Source: an uncultured cyanobacterium (lineage in GTDB: Bacteria > Cyanobacteriota > Cyanobacteriia > PCC-6307 > Cyanobiaceae). From it: a stretch of DNA of 55,984 nt. Shown here piece after piece: positions 35,727 through 44,256 of the stretch. The stretch lies in contig CAIXBB010000011.1 in the NCBI GenBank assembly GCA_903917565.1, positions 1 to 55,984 of the forward strand, in the 5' to 3' direction. Position numbers and translations under genes: made by a program. The notes under the pieces were generated by a model. That model worked only from the letters and a program-made list of their open reading frames with translations. It was not told the DNA's origin and did no database searches. Numbering within the stretch: position 1 is the first letter of the stretch; each line of letters begins with the position of its first letter.

Positions 35727-36544
35727 GGTGGAAACAATGCAAAGGGCGGAGAGAGGAGCATCGCCTTGGGCAAGGGAGGTGGCGGCCTCTGGCAGAAACC
35801 GGTGCAGGCGCACGGCAGAACAGAGTTCCCCGGATGAGCTGCCCACCGACGATGTCAAGCCGCGATTCTTACCGGATTCGGAGCGAAGAAACCAGGATCG
35901 TTACAGCGGTATGCGCCTGGAGAAAGATCCATACATTCCTTCACCACGAAGGATTGAGAAAAGACAAGAAAAAGCTCAGGAGGTCAGGCGCCCGGGGCGT
36001 CGCCGAGGCGATTCCGCTGACGCCGGGGAACCTTGGACACCGGCACGGTTCAGGCTGCTGCTCGCAAGGGTGGGCAGCTGGAGGGAGGGAGCGGGGCTCG
36101 CCGCGTCCTGGAAGAGGCTTTCCCAGACGGTCTCAAGGGCGGTCAGCTCGTCGGCCGTTGACCACCCCACTTCGGCGGAACCTTCCACGGCAGGCCCGCC
36201 ACGGCGGACCGGCGCGAAAGGCCGTGGGAACCGGGCTGGGACTGACGCCTGGGCTGATGAAGCTCAACCAAGTCTTCTGGCCTTAATTCTGAGACCCTAC
36301 TTGTACGGCATCTCGCTGCCCAGTCTGGGGGAAGGCAACACAATCTGACAGAAAGAAAGTGTAAAAACAATGCCGCCATGGACGTATCGGATCCTGGGGC
36401 GAAGTTCCAGCGCAAGCGAGAGCCAGGACGTGGATGCTGGGCATCAACAACACCCTGACAAGTTTGGACTCCTGAAGAGGATCGAGCCTGTCGATCTTCG
36501 TTGGTCCTGAGGGACGGAGAGTGCCCACACACCCACTCCAGGGC
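35727..36544. other. Gene-poor region upstream of the rod linker
   Basis: About 800 nt separate the linker start from the end of the next minus-strand gene. Reading frames cross it in several directions but none looks like a known protein. It has AT-richer patches near 35930-35975 and 36330-36375 that may hold the linker promoter. A 70-codon frame on the minus strand (35976-36188, GTG start) is the only one with plausible composition. No terminator with a T-tract and no tRNA is visible. Confidence 0.5.
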
Positions 36545-36826
36545 CTACTCGTCGCTGGGCAGCAGCACCAGGGTATGCAGCCGGTCGGTGCCGAGATCAT
36601 GGGTGAGGATCCACACCTGCAGGCCCTGGCCGAGATCAAAGACGCTGCGCAGGGAACCCTGCTGGCGGTAGGCGGCGATGGTGTTGGCGCGGGCATCACG
36701 GGCATCCACCACACCCCAGTCACCGCGGCGGTGGCGGGCCACCAGACGCTGCAGGGTTTCGCCATCCACCCACTCGCGCACCTCGGGACTCACATCCACC
36801 GGGCCGATGGCGAGGCGGGCTGCCAT
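36545..36826 (-). CDS. Small protein of a family often found on mobile elements
   Basis: The protein has 93 residues. The pattern HRRGDWGVVDARDARANTIA, then LRSVFDLGQGLQVWILT, then TLVLLPSDE, matches a widespread short family seen on plasmids and phages in which GDWG, an N and a final VLLP-[DE]-[DE] are conserved. Its biochemical function is unknown. It stands alone between the gene-poor region and the divergent msrA. Confidence 0.7.
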   Translation of the reverse strand: MAARLAIGPVDVSPEVREWVDGETLQRLVARHRRGDWGVVDARDARANTIAAYRQQGSLRSVFDLGQGLQVWILTHDLGTDRLHTLVLLPSDE

Positions 36827-36958
36827 GGGGGGTCCATCTCTCTGATCGACCTTACGGGGGAAACCGTCTGCCGGTCACCCCTGCCCCGTTGGGGGGGCAC
36901 CCTGCAATCCGGCCAGGGCTCTGGTCGGTAATCCTGGCGTGTTCCGCCACCCTCTCCC

Positions 36959-37621
36959 GTGCGACTGCCGCCACGCCTCACCACAACCGCCGCCCTCGGG
37001 GCCCTGGCCGCCAGCCTGCTGGCGCTGCCACTGGTCGCGAGGGGCCTTCCGCCCAGCCTTGGATCCTCCAGCGCCGTGGCGGCCGGTCCCCGTGCCACGG
37101 CGGTGCTGGCCGGGGGTTGTTTCTGGGGCATGGAAGCGGTGTTCGAACACGTGTTGGGCGTCACCGAGGTGGTGAGCGGATACACCGGCGGCAGCCCGGC
37201 CACCGCCACTTACGACCGGGTGGGCGGCGGTGACACCGGCCACGCCGAAGCGATCCGCATCACCTACGACCCAGCCGTGGTGAGCTACGGCCAGCTGCTG
37301 AAGGTGTTCTTCACCGTCGCCCACAATCCCACCGAGCTGAACCGCCAGGGCCCGGACGTGGGCTCCCAGTACCGCTCGGCGATCTTCCCCACCGACCCGG
37401 AGCAGCGCCGGGTGGCTGCGGCCACCATTTCCCAGCTGAATCGCTCCGGCGCGTTTCCGCGACCGATCGCCACCACGGTGGAGGCCTGGCATGGCTTCAC
37501 CCCCGCCGAGACCTACCACCAGGACTTCGTCGCCCGCCATCCGGCCGATCCCTACGTCGTGTTCCATGACCAGCCGAAGGTGGCCCGGTTGAAGGCCCAG
37601 TTTCCGGGGCTGTCCCGGTAG
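36959..37621 (+). CDS. msrA: Peptide methionine-S-sulfoxide reductase MsrA, probably exported
   Basis: This enzyme reduces methionine-S-sulfoxide in oxidised proteins. The 220 residues include the catalytic AGGCFWGMEAVFEHV (Cys54), YTGGSPATATYDRV, GHAEAIRITYDP, and QYRSAIFPTDPEQ. The first 40 residues form a signal peptide (RLTTTAALGALAASLLALP), so the enzyme probably works in the periplasm. No second cysteine is present, so recycling must use an outside thiol. The start is GTG 36959. Confidence 0.92.
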   Translation: MRLPPRLTTTAALGALAASLLALPLVARGLPPSLGSSSAVAAGPRATAVLAGGCFWGMEAVFEHVLGVTEVVSGYTGGSPATATYDRVGGGDTGHAEAIRITYDPAVVSYGQLLKVFFTVAHNPTELNRQGPDVGSQYRSAIFPTDPEQRRVAAATISQLNRSGAFPRPIATTVEAWHGFTPAETYHQDFVARHPADPYVVFHDQPKVARLKAQFPGLSR

Positions 37622-37632
37622 GGAGCATGGCC

Positions 37633-38265
37633 TCAGCGCAGATGGTCGAGGGCCCCGCGGCCGTGCAGATCGGCCAGGGCGTCGTAGCCGCCGATCGGCT
37701 CGCCATCGATGAACACCTGGGGCATGGAGCCGCGGCCGCTGCGGGCGGCGATCTCCTGACGCACGGCCTCGTCATCAGCCAGTTGCACCACGTGGGGGAT
37801 GCCGAGGGTGCGCAGCATGCGCAGGGCCCGGGCCGAAAAGGGGCAGCCGCTGAGCACGGCGATCTCCACCCGCGGCTGGGCGGGGCTGGCAGGGACCGCG
37901 GGCCTGGCCCCGACGGCCGCAGGCCCCTGATGAGCGCCGGTGGGCAGGAAGCCCACCAGCAGGTCGGCGCCCCTGAGCACCAGGCTGCCGTGCTCGAGGT
38001 GGCCGCCCCACACCTGGCACTCGCCATCGGAGAGGCTCAGGTGCAGGTGCACCCCCTGGGGCGCCACGGTGCCCTGCAGGGTGATGATCTCCAGATGGCC
38101 CTGCAGCACGGTGGGCTCGACCTGGCCCGGGCACTGGAAGGCCGCCTGGGAGAGGTCGCCCACCACCCCCAGCACGAACCCGGAGGCGCCGACTTCGTTC
38201 CCCAGCTGCTCGAGGCGGGCGCGCAGATCACTGCCCGGGCCGAGATGCAGCGGCAGGGGACGCAT
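37633..38265 (-). CDS. PPC (DUF296) domain fused to a glutaredoxin
   Basis: The protein has about 210 residues and two domains. Residues 1-110 are a PPC/DUF296 domain: MRPLPLHLGPGSDLR, GFVLGVVGDLSQAAF, LEIITLQGTVAPQGVHLHLS, and GGHLEHGSLVLRGADL. After a Pro/Ala linker, residues 130-210 are a glutaredoxin with active site GCPFSARALRML, cis-Pro loop GSMPQVFIDGEPIGGYDAL. The active site is CPFS, of the monothiol kind. ATG 38265 was chosen; TTG 38292 is possible. It follows two genes of an mscS operon. Confidence 0.85.
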   Translation of the reverse strand: MRPLPLHLGPGSDLRARLEQLGNEVGASGFVLGVVGDLSQAAFQCPGQVEPTVLQGHLEIITLQGTVAPQGVHLHLSLSDGECQVWGGHLEHGSLVLRGADLLVGFLPTGAHQGPAAVGARPAVPASPAQPRVEIAVLSGCPFSARALRMLRTLGIPHVVQLADDEAVRQEIAARSGRGSMPQVFIDGEPIGGYDALADLHGRGALDHLR

Positions 38266-38288
38266 GGCGGGGTCGGACGTTAAGGAGG

Positions 38289-38855
38289 TCAAGGTAAGTC
38301 CCGGCCCGCCGGCGCCAGCGGCCCGAACCGGCAGCGCAGCAGCGCCAGGGCCTCATCGGGCAGACCCAGGAACCGATCCAGCCACCGATCGCCACTGGGG
38401 GCGATGGTGGCCACCCCCACCAGCAGCGCCAGGCCATCGCCATCGAGGGGCTGGCCAGTGGCCTGGTGGCGGCGACCCTGCACGGGGCCGGTGCTGAGCG
38501 TGGTGTCGACGATCAGATCGGGAGCCCGGTAGAGAGCGCCGATGGCGAAGCGGAAGCGAGCGTTGAACCTCAGGGCCATCGCGCCGGTGGAAGCATCCAT
38601 GCTGCCGTCGAGCTGCTGGGGTTGGATCGTGATCGCCAGCCCGGGGGGCAGCGGCAGGCCGAGGAAACGGGTGGTGCGCCAGTTGAGCGGCGGGATGCGC
38701 AAGGCGACGGGATCGAACCGGAGCGCCTGTGAACCGTTGCCGTCCTCGGTGAGCCGTCCCAGGCCCCCGCCCCCGCGGGCGTCGTAGCGAAAGCGGGGAT
38801 AGGCGCCGATCACCAGGCCGCAGCCCGCCAGGGTGTGGAGAACGCCGTCAGCCAT
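38289..38855 (-). CDS. Conserved hypothetical protein
   Basis: This protein of 188 residues is from no family I can name. It is rich in beta-type segments: HTLAGCGLVIGAYPRFRYDA, LRFDPVALRIPPLNWR, ITIQPQQLDGSMDASTGAMA and FRFAIGALYRAPDLIVDTTL. No signal peptide or membrane helix is evident. Its ATG lies inside the end of mscS (8-nt overlap), and the PPC-glutaredoxin gene follows, so the three are probably one operon. Confidence 0.65.
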   Translation of the reverse strand: MADGVLHTLAGCGLVIGAYPRFRYDARGGGGLGRLTEDGNGSQALRFDPVALRIPPLNWRTTRFLGLPLPPGLAITIQPQQLDGSMDASTGAMALRFNARFRFAIGALYRAPDLIVDTTLSTGPVQGRRHQATGQPLDGDGLALLVGVATIAPSGDRWLDRFLGLPDEALALLRCRFGPLAPAGRDLP

Positions 38856-41016
38856 CGATCTGGACCTCCGCCTGGGTGGGATAGGGGATCTCGATCCCTT
38901 CGGCGGCGAACAGGGCCAGCAAGGCCCGGTTGAGGCGGGCCACCTCATCCTTGAACGCCGCGTAGGTGGGCTGGGAGGAGCGGTAGTCGTAGGTGAAGTC
39001 GTAACTGAAGTCGTTGATGGCCATCAGGCGACAGGCGCGGAAGGCCGCCAGGGGTTCGCGATCGAACAGACCGGCGATCAGTGCCGGGATGCGTTGCAGC
39101 TGCTCCGGACTGGTGTTGTAGGCCACGCCGATCACCATGCGGGAACGGATCACCTGATCGAGGAGCTGCCGCAAACGCAGCAGGACTGATTCCCGGAGGC
39201 TGAGGTAATCGGTCCAGTTGGGGGCCTGAATCTGCCCGCAGCAGCGCAGGAGCAACTCTTCATCGTGCGCCACCTGGTCGATGAACACCTGGGCGTTCGT
39301 CAATCCAGGCAGCTCATCAGCCAGAAAGGTGCGGCTGTAATGCAACAGATCCTGTAACTGATCCGGCGTGAGAGTCCCAGGAAGGGGGAGATGCAACTCA
39401 AAGACGTGCAACACCAGATCCGGCGACCGATCCGATCGCAGGGAGTAGTTGACGATCGTCTCCTCATCGACGATCGAATTGGGAATGGTGATGCGGCTCT
39501 CGTGGGTCTGCAGCTCCAGGGAACGCAGGCCGATCTTGGTGACATAGCCCAGATTCGTGCCGATGCGGCAGAACTCACCCACCCGCAGTGGGCGGTCGGT
39601 CTGGATGGACAAGCCGGCGAACAGATTGCCCAGCAGCTTTGAGGCGCCCAGGCCGATGGCCAGGCCGGGCACGGCGGAAAAGGCCAGCACGGTGGAGGAC
39701 GGCAAGCCCAGCAGGATCAGCAGCCGGTACATCAGGGAAACTGCGAAGATGGCCCCCAGCACCCGGCAGACGGGCATCACCAGATTGCTGACGCGGCTCA
39801 GCTGCAGGGGGTTGCGCCGTCCGCGCAGAATCGTGATCCACTCCGCCAGGCTGCGGCCGAGGGCCTCCATCAGGAAGAAGCTGAACAACCCCGCCCAGCA
39901 GAAGTAGAGCGTGTAGAGCAGAAACATCAGCACCTGCAGGGGCAGGCCGGTGACGTTGACGTAGTGATCGAGCAGCAGTTCCACCAGACGAATCAAGGGA
40001 AGGGCAATCCCCGCCAGCAGCACCCGGTGCCAGGCGATGTTGTCGACTTGCCAGATCTGCATGGGTGTGAGTGGCTTACTGGCAGCCCGTTCTGTCATCC
40101 GATAGGTGCCAAGCAGGGCCAGCACCAACCGAAACTGAATGACGGCGAAGACCGCCAGCGCCAGCAACCCCAACACAATCTGAAACAGGGTCTGGTCCCA
40201 TAGGTGGGACTCCAGCACGTTGCGGCGCAAACCCTGGGGAATGTTGAGGTACCACTTGGGCGGCAGGATGTAGCCGGGCCTGAGGCTGAAGGCGTCATAG
40301 ATCGCTGGCGTCAGCAACGGGGAGGCGCTGGCGGAGGACGCCACCTGATCCTTGATCTCTTCATAGAGGCTGGGGATCTGAGCCACCGTGGCGGCCGAAA
40401 AGATGTAGCCGTGATCACGGCCCTCGTGGGAACCTTCATCGGTCAGGGTCAGGGAAGTGCCTGGGATGGTCCAGCTGGCGCTGGGGTGCACCCGTGCCTC
40501 GTTCAGTACCTTCATCCCAGCCACATCAGGAAGTTCGAAAGGCTTGCGGCTGTGGGTGAAGACATAATCGAGAATCACCTTGAGTTTGAGGGCATATTCT
40601 TCGGCGAAATCCCCCCGGATGCTCTGGGGGATCTCCGACACATCCAGGGCCTTCACCGCTTCCTTGAAATAGCTGTTGATCAACTCCTGCTTCTGCTTCA
40701 CCTCGCTCGACCAGAACAGTCCAGGGGTCTCCGGGGCCATGGCCTCGAGGCGCGCGGTGTCGCGACTCACCTGGGCCATCACCACGTAGAAATTGAGCAG
40801 GGTGGCTCGCGGACTGTCCCCCACCACCTGGTTGAGGGGGGCATCGGTCCATTGCTGCTTCAGGTCCAGCAGCTGGCCATGGAACGGTTGGCTCTCCAGG
40901 GGCACAAAGGCTTCCCTGGCCACGGCGGGGGGGGCGGCCCCCTGGCCGGCGAGGCCCATCAGTGGAAGCAGCCAGGCGATCAGGAACGCCAGCAGCAGAC
41001 GGATCAGACGGGGCAC
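38848..41016 (-). CDS. MscS-family mechanosensitive ion channel
   Basis: The protein has 722 residues. A signal-type N-terminus (RLLLAFLIAWLLPLMGLAG) and a large helical periplasmic part (to about residue 270) precede five or more membrane helices and the MscS core. The pore helix region is VPGLAIGLGASKLLGNLFAG, followed by the beta domain VGEFCRIGTNLGYVTKIGLR and ITIPNSIVDEETIVNY. It would release osmolytes on hypo-osmotic shock or sense tension. It leads an operon with two soluble proteins downstream. Confidence 0.92.
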   Translation of the reverse strand: MPRLIRLLLAFLIAWLLPLMGLAGQGAAPPAVAREAFVPLESQPFHGQLLDLKQQWTDAPLNQVVGDSPRATLLNFYVVMAQVSRDTARLEAMAPETPGLFWSSEVKQKQELINSYFKEAVKALDVSEIPQSIRGDFAEEYALKLKVILDYVFTHSRKPFELPDVAGMKVLNEARVHPSASWTIPGTSLTLTDEGSHEGRDHGYIFSAATVAQIPSLYEEIKDQVASSASASPLLTPAIYDAFSLRPGYILPPKWYLNIPQGLRRNVLESHLWDQTLFQIVLGLLALAVFAVIQFRLVLALLGTYRMTERAASKPLTPMQIWQVDNIAWHRVLLAGIALPLIRLVELLLDHYVNVTGLPLQVLMFLLYTLYFCWAGLFSFFLMEALGRSLAEWITILRGRRNPLQLSRVSNLVMPVCRVLGAIFAVSLMYRLLILLGLPSSTVLAFSAVPGLAIGLGASKLLGNLFAGLSIQTDRPLRVGEFCRIGTNLGYVTKIGLRSLELQTHESRITIPNSIVDEETIVNYSLRSDRSPDLVLHVFELHLPLPGTLTPDQLQDLLHYSRTFLADELPGLTNAQVFIDQVAHDEELLLRCCGQIQAPNWTDYLSLRESVLLRLRQLLDQVIRSRMVIGVAYNTSPEQLQRIPALIAGLFDREPLAAFRACRLMAINDFSYDFTYDYRSSQPTYAAFKDEVARLNRALLALFAAEGIEIPYPTQAEVQIDG

Positions 41017-41052
41017 CCGGACGCCACGGCACGTGTCCCGAATGATGGCGGC

Positions 41053-41880
41053 TCAGAGCGCCGGCAACACCTGGCGGTAACCGTTCGCCTCGCACACCCG
41101 CAGGGGGGTGGCGAACAGTGCACTGAGGGGGGCGTCCTGCAGCAACTGGGCGGCGGGGCCGTCGCCCACCACCTTGCCCCCGCGCAGCAGCACGCAACGG
41201 CTGATCTCGGGCAGGATCGCCTCGATCTGGTGGGTCACCAGCAGCAGCGTGGTGCCGGCGCGGGCCAGCTCACTCAGGATCGCCAGCAGCTGATGTTTCG
41301 CCTTCAGGTCGAGGCCGTTGGTGGGTTCATCCAGCACCAGCACCTCGGGGCCATGCACCAGGGCCCGGGCCAGCAGCAGGCGCCGCCGCTGCCCGTCGGA
41401 GAGCTGGGCGTAGGGGCGCTCGGCCAGATCGGCCAGCCCCAGCTGCTCCATCAGCGCCGCCACGTGCCGGTGCTGGGTGGTGGTGGCCACCTGGCTGCGG
41501 CCGATTCCCACCGAGCCGAAGAAGCCGGAGAGCACCACATCGGCGGCCGGCACCCGGCCCCCGTAGGTGGCCTGCAGATCCTGGGACACCAGCCCGATGC
41601 GACCGCGCAGCTCCCAGAGATTCACCGTTTCGCTGCCGAAGAGCCGCAGGTGGGAGCCGGGCCTCACCACCGGATACAGCTCGCGGCTGAGCAGCTTCAC
41701 CAGCGCGCTCTTGCCGGAGCCGTTGGGGCCCAGCACCACGGTGTGCTCGCCGCGATGCAGCAGCAGGGAGAGATCCTCGAAGACACGGCGGGGGCCCAGC
41801 CAGGCCTCGACGGCCTGGAGCTCGACATAGGGGGTCGCATCGGCCATGGCGGCCATCATGGCGAGGGAGGAGGCCGCCAT
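41053..41880 (-). CDS. ABC transporter ATP-binding protein (ModF/YlmA-like)
   Basis: The protein has 275 residues with a complete ABC ATPase: Walker A VLGPNGSGKSALVKLL, Q-loop GLVSQDLQATYGG, signature LSDGQRRRLLLARAL, Walker B VLVLDEPTNGLD and the His switch VTHQIEAI. The arrangement resembles single-copy relatives of ModF. No permease or binding protein is adjacent, so its partner is elsewhere or it acts in a non-transport role. The ATG at 41880 has an AAGG just upstream. It precedes mscS on the same strand by 36 nt. Confidence 0.88.
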   Translation of the reverse strand: MAASSLAMMAAMADATPYVELQAVEAWLGPRRVFEDLSLLLHRGEHTVVLGPNGSGKSALVKLLSRELYPVVRPGSHLRLFGSETVNLWELRGRIGLVSQDLQATYGGRVPAADVVLSGFFGSVGIGRSQVATTTQHRHVAALMEQLGLADLAERPYAQLSDGQRRRLLLARALVHGPEVLVLDEPTNGLDLKAKHQLLAILSELARAGTTLLLVTHQIEAILPEISRCVLLRGGKVVGDGPAAQLLQDAPLSALFATPLRVCEANGYRQVLPAL

Positions 41881-41948
41881 CCGGAGCCTTCAAGAACGAA
41901 AGGTCCCCCCAGGGCTTTTCACTTGCCATTCCCCACCCAGGACCAGCT

Positions 41949-42404
41949 TCAACCGATCCCAAGCCGCTCCCGCAGCAGGCACAGGGGCTGATGTTCGCAG
42001 GAACGAAAATCAAATCGGTTGATGTTTCGAAGCCTCGCCTTCCTTCCCAGGGCCAGGCCCTCATCAAAGGAAGGCAGATGGCTGCGGTCGAATCGATAGG
42101 GCCGGGGGTAGAGCCGCAGGGAGCAGAACTTGAAGATGGCGAGGTGCAGAGCTTTCGTCCGCAGGTCGTTGCCCATCGTGAAGCCGACAACAAACGCCTC
42201 ATCGTGCAGCGAGAATCCTCTACCCAGCAACAAGTGCAGGCAATCATGCCGGTAGAGATCGATCATCCCCGGCAAGGCCACCGGGCTGGCGGGATTCTCC
42301 AGCAATCGCACCACAAAGGGGATGGCGTTGCTTGAATCGCCCTTCATTGCGGCCAGGGAATCCCCGAGCCGCTGGTATCCTTCAACCTGGATGGCACAAC
42401 TCAT
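41949..42404 (-). CDS. Coq4-like protein
   Basis: The protein has 151 residues. Its centre holds the Coq4 signature HDxxH-x11-E: His53, Asp54, His57 and Glu69 in RHDCLHLLLG...HDEAFVVGFTMG. In eukaryotes Coq4 is needed for coenzyme Q synthesis and binds a metal through these residues. Cyanobacteria make plastoquinone, so the substrate here is open. The helix LALHLAIFKF-type segment and the RFDRSHLPSFDEGLALGRK region are Coq4-like in spacing. ATG 42404 has AAGGAG 8 nt upstream. Confidence 0.7.
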   Translation of the reverse strand: MSCAIQVEGYQRLGDSLAAMKGDSSNAIPFVVRLLENPASPVALPGMIDLYRHDCLHLLLGRGFSLHDEAFVVGFTMGNDLRTKALHLAIFKFCSLRLYPRPYRFDRSHLPSFDEGLALGRKARLRNINRFDFRSCEHQPLCLLRERLGIG

Positions 42405-42700
42405 CCCAGCTACTCCTTGATGAATGTTCTGGTGACGGGCTAGACGACGATCAGACAATCAATCAATGGGTCAGTTGATACGTTCCGTGGAACAAGAGGC
42501 GTCGTGGAAAGGCGCTGATCACGCCAATCTCAGCAAGGGAAATAGTCAGTCATAAAATCTTAAGAGCGATGCCACCCAACCGTCCCTGCCTGTGCCTGAA
42601 TGACGACAGAGCCTTGCGCCTCTGGCCTGGAACGCACAGCGCCTGGGGACGGCATGGGAGTGCCTCGACCTCCTGGTGACGGGGGCGGGAAGCGCTTCGA
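42405..42700. other. Intergenic region, nothing certain
   Basis: About 300 nt lie between the Coq4-like start and the rimK stop. A short AT-rich stretch near 42545-42570 could contribute to a promoter for the minus-strand Coq4-like gene. I see no gene, RNA gene or T-tract terminator. Confidence 0.4.
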
Positions 42701-44140
42701 TCAGTTCCCCAGCTGAGCCGAGCCATCCAGGGCCGCCTCCCTGGTGCCCTCCTGGCCGGCGGGACGACCCCAGCCGAGCTTGCGTTCCAGCTTCTGGATC
42801 ATCTTCCCGGCCAGATCCAGGCCGGTGGCCGCTTCGATCCCTTCGAGCCCCGGGCTGGAGTTCACCTCCAGCAACAGGGGCCCGCGGTGGGAGCGGAGGA
42901 TGTCGACGCCGGCCACATCAAGCCCGAGGGCCTTGCAGGCCTTGATGGCCATCTGTTTTTCCGGGGCATCGAGCTGCACCATCCGGGCCGACCCCCCCTG
43001 GTGGAGGTTCGCCCGGAACTCCCCTTCGGCGGCCCGGCGCTCGATGGCGGCCACCACCTTGCCGCCGACGACGAAACAGCGCAGATCCGTGCCCCCGGCC
43101 TCCTTGATGAATTCCTGCACCAGCAGGTTGGCGTCGAGGCTCTGGAGGGCATTGATGACACTTTCCGCCGCCTTCTGGGTCTCGGCGAGCACGACGCCCT
43201 TGCCCTGGGCACCTTCCAGCAGCTTCACGATCAGGGGGGCGCCGCCCACCATGCGGATCAGGTCCACGGTGTCGAGCGGAGAATCGGCGAATCCCGTGAC
43301 CGGGGTGTTGAGCCCGGCGCGGACGAACTCCTGGGAGGCGAAGAGCTTGTCGCGGGAGACGGTGATCGCGTGGGCACTGTTGAGGGACGGCACCCCCATC
43401 GATTCGAACTGCCGCGTCACGGCGCAGCCGTAGAAGGTGACGCTGGGGCGGATGCGCGGGATGACGGCATCCACCGTGCCGAGCACGTCGCCGCCGCGGT
43501 AGTGGACTTCGGGGTTGCGGGGATCCAGGCGGATGTAGCACTGCCGGATGTTGAGGAACTGCATGTGATGGCCGCGTTCCTCGCCGGCCTCGATCAGGCG
43601 GCGGTTGCTGTAGAGATCGGGGTTGCTGGCCAGCAGCACGATCCGCAGTCCGTCGTCGCGCTTGCGGACATGGGAATAGAGGGCCCGGCTCTCCTCGGCA
43701 CTGAGGCTGCGCAGGTGATGGCTGCCCTCTGGGTCCACCAGGATCCGGCCCACCATGGCCTGCCGGCCGAGCAGCATTCGGTAGCCCATGGCATCCCGGT
43801 TGGCCAGCGTCAGTTCCACCTCCCAGCTCTGCTCACCCAGCACCAGGCGCTCCCGGATCACATAGCGGCTCTCGGGGACGCCGCTGGTGTTCCTCACGTC
43901 CCGCTTGGCCACCACGGGGGCCTCATGGCGCACCACCAGCACCCGATCGCCCTGGAGCGGGTGCACCTCGAAGCTCACCCAGGGCTGACCATCGCGGTCG
44001 AAGGCCACGATGTTGGTGGCATGGAGGGCGGAGGTGGCTGCCCCTGAATCCACCCGGGCCTTGATCGCCGGCAGCCCGGCGTCCGGGAAGCTGCACCACT
44101 CCTCGCTGCCCACGATGATCTTGCCGTCGAAGCTGTCCAT
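42701..44140 (-). CDS. rimK: RimK-type ATP-grasp ligase fused to a retropepsin-like protease domain
   Basis: The protein has 479 residues. Residues 1-150 form a retropepsin-like domain of the 'ATP-dependent zinc protease' family, with AIKARVDSGAATSALHATNI carrying the catalytic Asp and YRMLLGRQAM. From about residue 165 a RimK ATP-grasp enzyme follows: LRIVLLASNPDLYSNRRL, IPRIRPSVTFYGCAVTRQFE, VKLLEGAQGKGVVLAE and the metal site LLEVNSSPGLEGIE. RimK adds glutamates to ribosomal protein S6. ATG 44140 starts the protease domain. Confidence 0.88.
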   Translation of the reverse strand: MDSFDGKIIVGSEEWCSFPDAGLPAIKARVDSGAATSALHATNIVAFDRDGQPWVSFEVHPLQGDRVLVVRHEAPVVAKRDVRNTSGVPESRYVIRERLVLGEQSWEVELTLANRDAMGYRMLLGRQAMVGRILVDPEGSHHLRSLSAEESRALYSHVRKRDDGLRIVLLASNPDLYSNRRLIEAGEERGHHMQFLNIRQCYIRLDPRNPEVHYRGGDVLGTVDAVIPRIRPSVTFYGCAVTRQFESMGVPSLNSAHAITVSRDKLFASQEFVRAGLNTPVTGFADSPLDTVDLIRMVGGAPLIVKLLEGAQGKGVVLAETQKAAESVINALQSLDANLLVQEFIKEAGGTDLRCFVVGGKVVAAIERRAAEGEFRANLHQGGSARMVQLDAPEKQMAIKACKALGLDVAGVDILRSHRGPLLLEVNSSPGLEGIEAATGLDLAGKMIQKLERKLGWGRPAGQEGTREAALDGSAQLGN

Positions 44141-44256
44141 GGATCCGGGGCGGGTGGCGCGGGGCAAGCCCACGAACCAACATGCTCGCCGGCATTTCTG
44201 ACGTTGTCGACGGGGGCCGGTGCCGGCCCCTGCCGATCCTGCAGGCTGGAGTCTCT

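Noticed and set aside
35976-36188. 70-codon minus-strand frame with GTG start upstream of the rod linker
   Set aside because: The first half looks protein-like (WSTADELTALETVWESLF), but there is no Shine-Dalgarno, no known family and a low-complexity tail. It is kept only as a possibility.
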